DNA from: CAZJYI01 sp964550025
GTDB taxonomy: Bacteria > Verrucomicrobiota > Kiritimatiellia > UBA8416 > CAYOBW01
DNA: 64,000 nucleotides
NCBI GenBank assembly: GCA_964550025.1
Contig: CAZJYI010000003.1
Span: forward strand, 62,001 to 126,000
Direction of reading: 5' to 3'
In this document: in pieces, positions 36,252 through 44,530 of the stretch
Numbering within the stretch: the stretch's first letter is position 1
Layout: each line of letters begins with the position of its first letter
Program-made: the position numbers and the translations under genes
Notes under the pieces: generated by a model
The model's database searches: none
Told to the model about the DNA's origin: nothing
The model's input: only the letters and a program-made list of their open reading frames with translations

Positions 36252-37615
36252 GGGTTCTGAGACACCGTCTTGAAGCCCGGGGCGATCTTCCAGCCCGGGT
36301 TGCCTTTGGCGCTGTAGACGAATGCGCCGATATCGCGGGTTGTCTTCCTGGGCGTCCGGTTGAAATCGTCGGGGACGGAGAACTTCAGGTCGGCACGTCC
36401 GATGAGCGGCGATCGGGCGCGGGGAAAGAAGTACTTGTCGAGATCTCGGTCGCGATTGCCGGACGGGTTCCACGCTTCGGATCCGGCGTCCTCGGGCACT
36501 CCGCCGGTTCTGCCGCTCCCGGCGTTGCCGACCACGGTAACTGCGTTCCCTGCGACCCCGCTGTCCGGCAGACGAAAGGCATGACCGCTCCCCGCCGCAT
36601 ATAACGCGTTGTTGGCAATCACCACGGGACCTGCAAGCCGCTTGGCGGAGATTCGGATCGCCGCGCCGCGCGGTCTGCAAGCAACCGTGTTGTGCAGTAT
36701 CCGCAGGTTGCCGACCCCCGCGCTCTGGTGGGGATGGCTGTGAATCCCGTCGAAGCGATTGCTGAACGTGATGTTGTTGCGGATGATCGCTTCGGCGGCG
36801 GCCTGGATGCCGTGGTCGCCGGAGTTCCAGATCACGTTGCGTTCCACGATGTTCGGCGCCTTGCCGTCGGTTCCATACACGATCACGCCCGGGTACTTGG
36901 TGTCGTGAATGACGTTGTCGCGTATGATGTTGTTGTAGCTGCCGTCCTTGATTTCGATGCCGTCGCCCTGGCTGATCTTTGGTCCGTTCAGGTCGTGGAT
37001 GTAGTTGCCTTCCACGATGCTGTTGAAGATGTAACCCGCCGTCGTGCCGTCCGGCTTGTTGTTGCACCCCAGGTAGAAACCCTCGCCGTGCCCCCCCGTG
37101 TGATGGATGTGGTTTCGTCGGAAGACCAGGCCTTCGTAGGCATTCCCGGAGTGGTTGGCTGTGACGGCTACGCCGCCGATGTGGTGAATGTGCATCCGCT
37201 CGATGGTCACGAACTTGCAGGCGTGCTTCCCGGACTTTGACATGCGGATGCCGGACGATCCCCCGGTGATTTCCAATCCGCGCAGAACCAGGTACTGCGC
37301 GCCTTCGATGTTGATCGTGTTCTGTCTCGCATCCGGGCGGTGCAACACCGCACGGGCACCGTCGGCTGCCCGGATCACAATGGGCCGCTCAGACGTCCCG
37401 CGATGGCCCATGACGAGCCTGCGACGGTCGCGGTAGACGCCCGCCGACAACACCACCTCGTCCCCGGGTTTCAGGCGGCTGCCGTTGAGCACACCGAACC
37501 AGTCGCCGTCCGGCGAGAGTTTGCGGACGCCACCGCGCGAACCGGGCTGCCCTGCGAAGCAGAGCAGCGAGACCAGGAATACGAGTCGGTTGCAGAGTCC
37601 TTGTCCGGTTCGCAT
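36248..37615 (-). CDS. Secreted right-handed parallel beta-helix protein
   Basis: 455 residues. Start at ATG 37613-37615 (MRTGQGLCNRLVFLVSLLCF, a signal peptide) with GGAAGGAGA upstream. 'LKPGDEVVLSAGVYRDRR' and 'RPIVIRAADGARAVLH' are the typical opening of pectate-lyase-like beta-helices (NosD/DUF1565 kind). They are followed by regular 'N.I....G..I...' coils such as 'NIVERNVIWNSGDHGIQ' and 'EAIIRNNITFSNRFDGIH'. The C-terminal part ('RDLDKYFFPRARSPLIG') closes with a 'DFNRTPRKTTRDIGAF' motif frequent in this family. Probably a polysaccharide lyase or polysaccharide-binding protein. No catalytic residues can be assigned with confidence. Confidence 0.85.
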   Translation of the reverse strand: MRTGQGLCNRLVFLVSLLCFAGQPGSRGGVRKLSPDGDWFGVLNGSRLKPGDEVVLSAGVYRDRRRLVMGHRGTSERPIVIRAADGARAVLHRPDARQNTINIEGAQYLVLRGLEITGGSSGIRMSKSGKHACKFVTIERMHIHHIGGVAVTANHSGNAYEGLVFRRNHIHHTGGHGEGFYLGCNNKPDGTTAGYIFNSIVEGNYIHDLNGPKISQGDGIEIKDGSYNNIIRDNVIHDTKYPGVIVYGTDGKAPNIVERNVIWNSGDHGIQAAAEAIIRNNITFSNRFDGIHSHPHQSAGVGNLRILHNTVACRPRGAAIRISAKRLAGPVVIANNALYAAGSGHAFRLPDSGVAGNAVTVVGNAGSGRTGGVPEDAGSEAWNPSGNRDRDLDKYFFPRARSPLIGRADLKFSVPDDFNRTPRKTTRDIGAFVYSAKGNPGWKIAPGFKTVSQNP

Positions 37616-37661
37616 GGCATGTCTCCTTCCGCTACATTGGTCCCCGCTGTGGAAGCCCAGT

Positions 37662-37686
37662 AGCCCGCGCTTGCCGAGCGCGGGCT
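37662..37686. repeat. Strong hairpin AGCCCGCGCT-N5-AGCGCGGGCT
   Basis: A perfect 10-base inverted repeat in the leader of the beta-helix gene, 47 bases before its start. It could be part of a palindromic repeat or shape the mRNA leader. Confidence 0.6.
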
Positions 37687-37787
37687 TCCCCGGTGTGCAC
37701 ACGTTTTCGACTGTTCCAGCCCGCTTCCGTCCGCCCCGGGCGGAGGGCTACATGATGCGGCACCAAAAATGTCTTCTACAACGAGAG

Positions 37788-39089
37788 CTACTGACTGTCG
37801 GTCGTACTGAATCGGTGTACGGTTGTCTCATGGAATCGGCGACCGGGGCGCAGCAGCGTCGACGGGAACTCCGGTTCGTTGGGGGAATTGGGGAAATGCT
37901 GCGTTTCGAGGCAAAGACCGCGGCGGTTTCCCGTGTAGAGTTGCACGCCCGGTTGCGAAGTGTGAACGGTCATGACACGGCCCGTGCCTGGCTCTTCGAC
38001 ACGCGCGCAGAACGTCAACCGCTGGGATGCTGTCGTGGTCAGCACGTAACAGTGGTCGTAGTAGCCGTAGGCCGTTTCCGCTGCGCGCGAGCCGATCGTC
38101 CGCGGTTGGCGGAAATCCATGGCCGTGTCCGCGACCTCGGCAATCTCGCCCGTCGGCATCTTGACCTTGCCGCCGGGCAGGTAGTGCGCGGCGTTGAGCG
38201 TCAACCGGTGTCCGAACACGTCACTCCCGGAGTCGGCACCGGCCAGGTTCCAGTAGGCGTGGTTGGTCAGGTTGACGTGCGTCGGTTTGTCGGTCGTCGC
38301 GGTGTAGTCCATTATCAACCGGTTGTCGGCGGTCAGCTTGTAGATGACGGTCACCTCGAGCCGCCCCGGGAAACCGGCTTGCCCGTCCGGGCTGACGAGA
38401 GTGAGCCGCACGCCCACTGCGTCATCCTCCCGGATCGGTCGCCCTTTCCACACCTGCCAGGCAAAACCGTCCTTGCGGCCGCCGCCGTGGATGTGGTGCC
38501 TGCCGGCGTTGCGCACGACTTCATGCGTGACCCCGTCAATCACGAACCGGGCGTTTGCGATGCGATTGGCAAATCGGCCGACTACCGACCCAAGCAGGGG
38601 ATGCCCCTTCGCATACTCGTCGAACGACTTCTTGTGAAGCGTGATGACGCTGGTTTTCCCGTCTCGGTCGGGAGCCTTGACCGTGGTCAGCGTCGCACCC
38701 AGCGTCATCACGTTGGCTTCCACGCCGTTGACGTTGGTCAGCGTGTAAAGGTCCACCAGCTCACCGCGGGACGTTGTGCCGTATGCCCGCTTCTCGACGC
38801 TGCAGGAGCCGGCAGCTTCCGCGGACGAGCCGGCCAAGGCGAGGGCAACGGCGAGTTCGGCAATTCGCGTCGCTGGTCGGAGACCCCACCGGCCTCGTGC
38901 CGGTGGTGCAAGAGATGTGTCCCCCGGGAAAACATGGGAACGGAAGCCCGAGCCCGTCGGGCGCGGCGCCGGAGCATAGCGCCGGCTTCTCGCTCCCCAC
39001 GGGCTCTCCCCCCGGTTGAACGGGCCTGTCGAGGGCTCAATCTGATTCACCGTCGGCATGAAGCCGACGGGGTCCGGCGTGCTCTTCAT
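37788..39089 (-). CDS. galM: Aldose 1-epimerase with repeat-derived N-terminal extension
   Basis: Interconverts alpha and beta anomers of aldoses. The catalytic region has the family hallmarks: 'LGATLTTVKAPDRDG', 'VVGRFANRIANARF', 'AGRHHIHGGG', 'HVNLTNHAYWNLAG' with the catalytic His, 'PGVQLYTGN', and the catalytic Glu in 'CLETQHFPNSPNEPEFPS'. It is preceded by a signal-like segment ('IAELAVALALAGSSAEAAG'). No ATG, GTG or TTG lies just before that segment. The nearest ATG (39087-39089) is about 85 codons upstream, across hairpin repeats at 38886-39070. So the true start is uncertain and translation may be impaired. It converges with nothing on its 3' side except the beta-helix gene's leader. 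Confidence 0.75.
   Translation of the reverse strand: MKSTPDPVGFMPTVNQIEPSTGPFNRGESPWGARSRRYAPAPRPTGSGFRSHVFPGDTSLAPPARGRWGLRPATRIAELAVALALAGSSAEAAGSCSVEKRAYGTTSRGELVDLYTLTNVNGVEANVMTLGATLTTVKAPDRDGKTSVITLHKKSFDEYAKGHPLLGSVVGRFANRIANARFVIDGVTHEVVRNAGRHHIHGGGRKDGFAWQVWKGRPIREDDAVGVRLTLVSPDGQAGFPGRLEVTVIYKLTADNRLIMDYTATTDKPTHVNLTNHAYWNLAGADSGSDVFGHRLTLNAAHYLPGGKVKMPTGEIAEVADTAMDFRQPRTIGSRAAETAYGYYDHCYVLTTTASQRLTFCARVEEPGTGRVMTVHTSQPGVQLYTGNRRGLCLETQHFPNSPNEPEFPSTLLRPGRRFHETTVHRFSTTDSQ
38886..39070. repeat. Block of hairpin repeats inside the 5' end of galM
   Basis: Several perfect or near-perfect hairpins follow one another: CCACCGGC-N5-GCCGGTGG at 38886-38906, GCCCG-N7-CGGGC at 38946-38962, a GCGCCGG pair near 38965-38985, and CCGTCGGC-N5-GCCGACGG at 39050-39070. 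They resemble the intergenic palindromes elsewhere in the window, but here they lie in an open frame continuous with galM. Confidence 0.65.
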
Positions 39090-39218
39090 ACCTCCCCCGA
39101 CACGGTGCTGCACATTCTCCACCACTTGTGTCTTGTTTTCGACCTACCCGGGCGACATCATGAGGTCGTCGCGAGTCACGCAGCAACTCTACAGAATCGA
39201 ACGGGAGGGGGCAATCCA

Positions 39219-40262
39219 ATGATTCGGAAGCTTGGTTGGTGGAGTTTGTGTATACTTACGTTGACCGGTTGGCTTTGTGCCTGTTCACAGGCGCAGGGAA
39301 CGAACCTGCTGCCCGTTGCCACAAGCGAGGAATCGTGGCGGTTTGAGGGGACTATCCTCGAGAACGTCGACATCAGCAGTGTCGTCATGTGGGGAAACGG
39401 CCTGGTCATCGGGGCAGACGAGGGGCATGTCATCCAGGTGCTGAAAGAGGATGGTGCAGGTCGATACGTCGCGCATGAAGACGGGCACATTCCTCTGGCG
39501 GCGAAAGACAAGAAGATCGAGGTAGACGTGGAAGCCATGGCCTGGGATGCCGGCGTCCTTTACGTCTGTGGCTCCCACTGCAGGATACGCGAGAGAGTCA
39601 AGCCTGATGAAGAAACCGTTGCCGACAATCGCAAACGGTTGCGAAAGAACGAGCGGCAGAGGAGCCGCGAAAGGCTGTACCGGATCGAGTGGACTGACAA
39701 CGGACCTCGAGTGTCGCAGTCGGTGTCGCTGCAGGATCTGATCGAGGATGACAAACACCTGGAAGATGCCGTTGAGATACCCAGCAAGGAAAACGGCGTT
39801 GATATCGAGGGCCTGGCCGTCGGAGGCACGGACGAGCTTCTGATCGGGTTTCGAGGCCCCGTCTTTCGGGGCAACTACGTGCCCGTCATGGCGCTCGACA
39901 CGAGCGATGGTTTCAAGGAAGACAAGCTCGATCATGAGCTGCGCTTCGTCAACCTGGGCGGGCGTGGGATTCGCGGCATGACGGAGGCCGGGGACCGCTT
40001 TCTCCTGATCGGCGGGCCAGTCGGTGACGAGGCAATGTCATACGTGCTCTACGCCTGGGACGGCAAAGACGCCATGCCCGGGACGGACGACGACGGGAAA
40101 CAGCACGTTGTGCCGCTCTGCGAGATTCCGGTGCCGAATGACGGTGCAAAGGCCGAGGGCATCCAGTACCTCGGCGAAACCGCGGAAGAGTACCGTTTTC
40201 TTGTCGTGTATGACAGCGCTGCAAACGGGGCCGCGACGGTCTATAGCTGCCCCAAACGGTAA
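39219..40262 (+). CDS. Secreted DUF3616-like protein
   Basis: 347 residues starting MIRKLGWWSLCILTLTGWLCACSQA, a signal peptide with a lipobox-like LCAC, so it may be a lipoprotein. GGGAGGGGG precedes the ATG. The body fits DUF3616: 'FEGTILENVDISSVVMWGN', 'LVIGADEGHVIQVLK', 'DVEAMAWDAGVLYVCGSH', 'NGVDIEGLAVGGTDELLIGFRGP' and 'RGIRGMTEAGDRFLLIGGP'. The repeats suggest a beta-propeller. It converges with the PQQ protein at 40277, only 14 bases between stops. Function of the family is unknown. An extracytoplasmic binding role is likely. Confidence 0.75.
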   Translation: MIRKLGWWSLCILTLTGWLCACSQAQGTNLLPVATSEESWRFEGTILENVDISSVVMWGNGLVIGADEGHVIQVLKEDGAGRYVAHEDGHIPLAAKDKKIEVDVEAMAWDAGVLYVCGSHCRIRERVKPDEETVADNRKRLRKNERQRSRERLYRIEWTDNGPRVSQSVSLQDLIEDDKHLEDAVEIPSKENGVDIEGLAVGGTDELLIGFRGPVFRGNYVPVMALDTSDGFKEDKLDHELRFVNLGGRGIRGMTEAGDRFLLIGGPVGDEAMSYVLYAWDGKDAMPGTDDDGKQHVVPLCEIPVPNDGAKAEGIQYLGETAEEYRFLVVYDSAANGAATVYSCPKR

Positions 40263-40276
40263 TTGGTCCGTGAGGG

Positions 40277-41506
40277 TTACTTCCTCACGTCCAGGCACAC
40301 CAGCTCCCCGGTGTCGTTCCCGCGGCAATAGATGCGGCCGTTGCTGAGCACGGCATAATTCCAGCAACGCTTGCTCAGCACCTTGGTGCGGGCGAGCTCC
40401 TTGTAACCGGCGGGGGTTGCTTCCGCCACGAGGAGCTCCCCGTGATCGAGCTGAACGAGGAGCTTGCCGTCGGCCATCATCAGTGAGCCGGGCGTCATGC
40501 CTTTCTGCTCCCACACCACCTTGCCGGTATCGAACTCCATGCAGACCAGGCTCCCCTTCCTTCCGTTCTGGCCGTGCAGTCCGTACAGGTGGCCCTCGTG
40601 CAACACGCAGGTGGCACAATGGTTGCCCATGTCCGTGTTCTTGTAGATGGCCTTGAGTCCTGACTTGTCCGCCTTGACCAGGGCGCAGCCGATTCCATAG
40701 CCGGCGGAAATGAAGATCTTGCCGTCCTTGAAGATCGGGGAGGCCGTGTTGATGAAGTAGCTCTTCTTGCTGCCCCAGGGGAACCGAGCCTGCTCCTTGC
40801 CGGTTTCGATGTCAAGCAGCACCAGCCCGGCGGCGTTGAAGGCGTTGACGTAGGTCTTGCCGTCTATCTCCGAAGTGGTTACCGAGGAGAAGCCGGACTC
40901 ATCGTTTCCTGCAACCCAGATCTTGTCCCCGGTCACCTTGTTCAGGGCGACCGTGGGTCCGATGTCGAGGATCAGCTTCTCGCCAAAGAGGCGAGGCGAA
41001 GAGGCGAAGCCCCAGTTGAACCGCGTCTGCTTGGCGCCGTACTCTTTCCTGGTGTTCTTCGACCATTTCACCTTCCCGGTGTTGGCGTCCAGACACAGCA
41101 ACAGGCCTTCGCGGCTGAGGGTGTAGACCCGGTCTCCGTCGACGGTGGGCGTGATGCGCGGCCCCGGGAACTTCCCGAGCCGACAAGGGTAGCTATGCTC
41201 CCACAACGTCTTGCCGGTTTCGGCGTCCAGGCACCAGACAATGTCCGTTTCCTTTCCCTGGAGCTTCTTGTTCCCCATGGTGTACACCTTGCCGTTCGCC
41301 ACGGAGGCGGCAGAGAACCCAATACCCACGTCCACTCGCCAGAGCTCTTTCGGACCGTCGGCGGGCCAATCCGTCGTCCACCCGGTTTCCGTCGATGTCA
41401 GGTCGTACTTGGGCCCGTGATACACCGGCCAATCACCCGCGCGCGCAGACAGGACAACACAGCACAGAACGCCACAAACAACAGCACACACCATCTTACG
41501 ACTCAT
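40277..41506 (-). CDS. Secreted PQQ-like beta-propeller protein
   Basis: 409 residues. Start at ATG 41504-41506 (MSRKMVCAVVCGVLCCVVLSARA, a signal peptide) with GGAGGGAG upstream. 'WPVYHGPKYDLTSTETGW' begins the propeller as in other PVC quinoprotein-like proteins. Blades such as 'LDAETGKTLWEHSY', 'LDANTGKVKWSKN' and 'LDIETGKEQARFPWG' follow. It is a shorter relative of 34811-36094 without an extra domain. The open frame runs upstream to 41845, but that part is the remnant described at 41700-41890. Binding of PQQ is not shown. Confidence 0.9.
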   Translation of the reverse strand: MSRKMVCAVVCGVLCCVVLSARAGDWPVYHGPKYDLTSTETGWTTDWPADGPKELWRVDVGIGFSAASVANGKVYTMGNKKLQGKETDIVWCLDAETGKTLWEHSYPCRLGKFPGPRITPTVDGDRVYTLSREGLLLCLDANTGKVKWSKNTRKEYGAKQTRFNWGFASSPRLFGEKLILDIGPTVALNKVTGDKIWVAGNDESGFSSVTTSEIDGKTYVNAFNAAGLVLLDIETGKEQARFPWGSKKSYFINTASPIFKDGKIFISAGYGIGCALVKADKSGLKAIYKNTDMGNHCATCVLHEGHLYGLHGQNGRKGSLVCMEFDTGKVVWEQKGMTPGSLMMADGKLLVQLDHGELLVAEATPAGYKELARTKVLSKRCWNYAVLSNGRIYCRGNDTGELVCLDVRK

Positions 41507-41699
41507 GGTACTCCCTCCTCTGAGTGGCAGCTCAAACCGGCCGCCTTCCACAAACGTGTACGATCCAGCGATCCTCGCGGACAACGGGCCCCCGTTGACA
41601 AGCGGTGACTTCATCGTCGTCCTCACAAGGACAAACACTTCCCACGGCAGGACGGTAGCCAATTGGACATGAAAACACAAATCACTTGTGCGCGATGCT

Positions 41700-41890
41700 T
41701 TCTCCTCCTCACGCCATTCGTGGGAGAAGTTCGTGCGCTCGTCGATGCGCAGGTCGAAGGCGAAGGTCGTGCGGCCGTCGCGGTGGCAGGGTTGCCAGAA
41801 GAAGTGGGGGTTGTAGAAGGGCTTGATCCCCTTGGCGTCCTGCACCTTCAGGTTGCGCTTGCCTTTCGAGGCGAGCTGGTCGGTGCTGTA
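41700..41890 (-). pseudogene. C-terminal remnant of an unidentified protein
   Basis: Sixty-odd codons read like real protein, from 'YSTDQLASKGKRNLKVQDAKG' through 'PFYNPHFFWQPCHRDGR' to 'FAFDLRIDERTNFSHEWRE'. An in-frame stop precedes it at 41891-41893, there is no start, and the frame then runs without protein character towards the PQQ gene. It looks like the surviving end of a deleted gene. I do not recognise the family. The rest of 41507-42001 holds no other gene. Confidence 0.45.
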
Positions 41891-41951
41891 TCATGCGCGA
41901 TCACGGCACCGGCCGAGCTATGGCCGTGTCATTCACATGGAATCAGAGGGG

Positions 41952-41979
41952 TTGCCCACATCCGGGATTCTGCTACTCT
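41952..41979 (+). promoter_or_regulatory. Candidate promoter for the DUF1080 gene at 42002
   Basis: TTGCCC, 16 bases, TACTCT, with the extended -10 form TGC-TACTCT, 22 bases before the ATG. GGGAGA lies between the -10 and the start. Confidence 0.45.
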
Positions 41980-42001
41980 TGGCAAAAAGGGAGATTGCTT
42001 C

Positions 42002-43063
42002 ATGCACAAAAGACTCGCCTCGATCTGTCTGGCACTGATCGCAACAGGGATCTCCCTGTACGCCGCACCCAAGAAGAAAGCGCCCCCCACCCCGGTCTGG
42101 ACCAGCGTAGATGCCAAAGATCTGCCCGAGGACTTCCAGTACCAGGGCGAATACGTGGGCGACGAGACGGGCTGCCAGGTCATCGCCCTGGGCAAGGGAG
42201 CCTTCCAGGCCGTGGTCTATCCCGGCGGTCTTCCCGGTGCGGGTTGGGACGGCGAGAACAAGTGCATCATGCACGGCGAGCTCAAAGAGGGCACGGTCAC
42301 GTTCACACCGGCTACAGGCCCGCGCCACTATCTCGCCGGCCCCGCGGAACAGTTCTCCGCTTCGCGCCGGTTCCCTCCTCAAGGCCACATTCCCTGCAGA
42401 GGCACGCTGAAAGATGGCGTCCTGGCCCTCACGGTGGACGCAGCCGATACGCAGTCGCTCAAGAAGACGGTTCGCAAGAGCGAAACGCTCGGTATGGCAC
42501 CGCCTGAAGGGGCGCTTGTGCTCTTCGACGGTACGGGCACCGACGCCTTCAAGGGAGGGCGGTTGGATGAGACCACCAGGTTGCTCAATACCGACGGAAG
42601 GGATATCACGACCAAGCAGACGTTCCGCAGCTACAGACTGCACATCGAGTTCATGCTGCCCTACCGACCCGAAGCGCGTGGACAGAAACGCGGCAATAGC
42701 GGCGTGTACCACGGCAACCTCTACGAAACACAGGTTCTTGACTCATTCGGGCTCGAGGGATTTGAAAACGAGTGCGGCGGGATCTACAAGACTGCACGGC
42801 CCATCGTGAACATGTGTTTCCCGCCCCTTACCTGGCAGACGTACGACGCCGAGCTCACGAGCGCAGTCGTTGAAGACGGCAAGAAGAGCAGAAACGCGCG
42901 ACTCACCCTGAGACACAACGGCGTGCTGATCCATGATGACGTCGAACTGCCGAAACCTACCGGCGGCGCGGCCAAGATCCCCGAGGGGGCACCCGGCGGA
43001 ATCCGATTCCAAGGCCACGGCAACCCACTGCAATACCGGAACATCTGGATCGTGGAGAGATGA
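42002..43063 (+). CDS. Secreted protein with C-terminal DUF1080 domain
   Basis: 353 residues: signal peptide MHKRLASICLALIATGISLYA, a proline/lysine linker, an N-terminal domain of about 120 residues ('DFQYQGEYVGDETGCQVIALG', ending 'ALTVDAADTQSLKK'), and a DUF1080 domain ('GALVLFDGTGTDAFKGG', 'YRLHIEFMLPYRP', 'NSGVYHGNLYETQVLDSFG', 'GAPGGIRFQGHGNPLQYRNIWIVE'). The N-terminal part occurs with DUF1080 in other PVC proteins as far as I can judge. The start is fixed by the signal peptide. The open frame to 41663 is upstream noise. Likely an extracytoplasmic glycoside-active or binding protein. Confidence 0.85.
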   Translation: MHKRLASICLALIATGISLYAAPKKKAPPTPVWTSVDAKDLPEDFQYQGEYVGDETGCQVIALGKGAFQAVVYPGGLPGAGWDGENKCIMHGELKEGTVTFTPATGPRHYLAGPAEQFSASRRFPPQGHIPCRGTLKDGVLALTVDAADTQSLKKTVRKSETLGMAPPEGALVLFDGTGTDAFKGGRLDETTRLLNTDGRDITTKQTFRSYRLHIEFMLPYRPEARGQKRGNSGVYHGNLYETQVLDSFGLEGFENECGGIYKTARPIVNMCFPPLTWQTYDAELTSAVVEDGKKSRNARLTLRHNGVLIHDDVELPKPTGGAAKIPEGAPGGIRFQGHGNPLQYRNIWIVER

Positions 43064-43187
43064 GTGGGACGTGCTGTGCGACACGGCCAGGCCCGAGGAC
43101 GTCCCGGTCATTGTCGGTGTCGTGAGCGATGAACGGGTTGTGCCCGTGATTCCATCCGCCCAGCCGCAATGTGGGCGCGCCGGCCAT

Positions 43188-43600
43188 CTACTCCAGCTCT
43201 CTCAACGGCTTCCTCGCATCGACAGCCTCCGCCGACCTGGGGTACTTCTCGATCAGCGACTGCAGATGACTCCTCGCCCGCTCCTTGTCGCCCGCGCGCA
43301 TGTAGCGCTGCGTGTTTGCCATTCGTCGTACGTCACCGCAACGGCCTTGTTGCCCTTCATGAGCTTGTGTCCCCGCTCCTCGCCGTCGGACTGGTTCACC
43401 TCCATCCACCAGAGGAACCTGGGGATCTTCTTGTACTCGCGGCCGTACGGCCCACCCGCCTTCCGTAGGTATGTCACCAGGCTGGGCGTGTCCAGGGTGC
43501 GTACGAGCATCTCGAACGTAATGCTCGACGGGATCCTGGGTGAGGATGGGAAAGCCGTGGCACTCGACAACGCGTCATAGCGGTGAGCCGTATCCCTCAC
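43188..43600 (-). pseudogene. Frameshifted TPR-type gene remnant
   Basis: Two overlapping frames together read as one protein tail. Frame one gives 'ITFEMLVRTLDTPSLVTYL', 'GGPYGREYKKIPRFLWWMEVN' and 'LMKGNKAVAVTYDEWQ'. Frame two continues with 'NTQRYMRAGDKERARSHLQ' and 'SLIEKYPRSAEAVDA', a TPR-like hairpin, and ends in a stop at 43188. The change of frame is near 43320. No good start is visible, so the 5' part seems lost too. A base-calling error at the junction is an alternative. The rest of the gap 43064-43618 holds nothing else I can support. Confidence 0.5.
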
Positions 43601-43618
43601 GTCAGCAGCAGACAGGTG

Positions 43619-44530
43619 CTATGCAACGGCCACCAGAATCAGGCCGATGAACATGATGACCACGCCGGCAATCTTCGGTGCGTGCGAGGGTTCTCTCAAG
43701 ACAAGAATACCGAAGGTCGCCCCCAAAGGGATGCTGAGTTGGCGGAAACCGACGACGTAACTCACGTTGTCCGCAAAAGCCAAGGCTACAAGCACAATGG
43801 CGTAGGTAAGATAGATGGCGACGCCCGCAAGTGCCGCATGACGCCTGTTGGTGCGTAGCACCCGGCTCAGACTTGAACGACCGCTCCGACGAAGGACGAC
43901 GAACAGAGTAAGCCAGAACGAGGCGGCCACAGCTTCCAGACAGGCGTACAGAAGAGTCATCTGCGTATTGCCGATCGTGATTTGCGTATTCGATCTGAGT
44001 TGCCGCAGGGCCTCGTCATCCACAATGGAGTAGCCCGACGTACCCAGTGCGGCAAGCAGGGCCAGGCCGCAGACCGGCTTCAGGTAGTTTTTCAAGCGCA
44101 GATCACGGAAGCGTCGGGCCGGGATCAGGAAGCACCCCCCGACAACCAGAATGATCCCGCCGACACACACCGACGATATCTGGTCACCACGGCCAAGTAT
44201 CAGCGCAACGACCGTCACAACGATAACGGGAGAAGACCTGGCAAGCGGATAGGCTACCGACATGTCGCCCGCTCGGTAGGCTCCGGCCAGAGAGATATAG
44301 TACAAGGCCATGAAGAAGCCCGTGATGAGGAGAAGCACCCAAACCCGTGCGGGGATGTGGTGCGAGAGTGTGTGGCGATAGAGGACAAGAGCAGGGGCAA
44401 ACATCAACGCGCCTGCGATACTCGCGACCAGGAAGAAGGAGGCCGACGGATGTTGGCGTTTGCTGAGCAGATTCCATCCTGCATGCATGAAGGCAGACAG
44501 GACGACAAGAACGATGGCAACTAGCGACAT
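43619..44530 (-). CDS. EamA/DMT-superfamily transporter
   Basis: 303 residues with about ten hydrophobic segments in two EamA halves. Typical features are 'MHAGWNLLSKR' in the first helix pair, 'AGDMSVAYPLARSSPVIVVTVV' and 'FRQLSIPLGATFGILVLRE' near the ends of the halves, and the last helix 'IAGVVIMFIGLILVAVA'. Inner-membrane drug/metabolite-type exporter or importer, substrate unknown. It is the last gene of a three-gene operon: its start overlaps the PHP gene by 10 bases. The transporter may move the substrate or product of the two hydrolases. Confidence 0.85.
   Translation of the reverse strand: MSLVAIVLVVLSAFMHAGWNLLSKRQHPSASFFLVASIAGALMFAPALVLYRHTLSHHIPARVWVLLLITGFFMALYYISLAGAYRAGDMSVAYPLARSSPVIVVTVVALILGRGDQISSVCVGGIILVVGGCFLIPARRFRDLRLKNYLKPVCGLALLAALGTSGYSIVDDEALRQLRSNTQITIGNTQMTLLYACLEAVAASFWLTLFVVLRRSGRSSLSRVLRTNRRHAALAGVAIYLTYAIVLVALAFADNVSYVVGFRQLSIPLGATFGILVLREPSHAPKIAGVVIMFIGLILVAVA

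Noticed and set aside
37485..39218. Long plus-strand extension of the DUF3616 gene
   Set aside because: It runs antisense to the aldose epimerase. The signal peptide and ribosome-binding site place the start at 39219.
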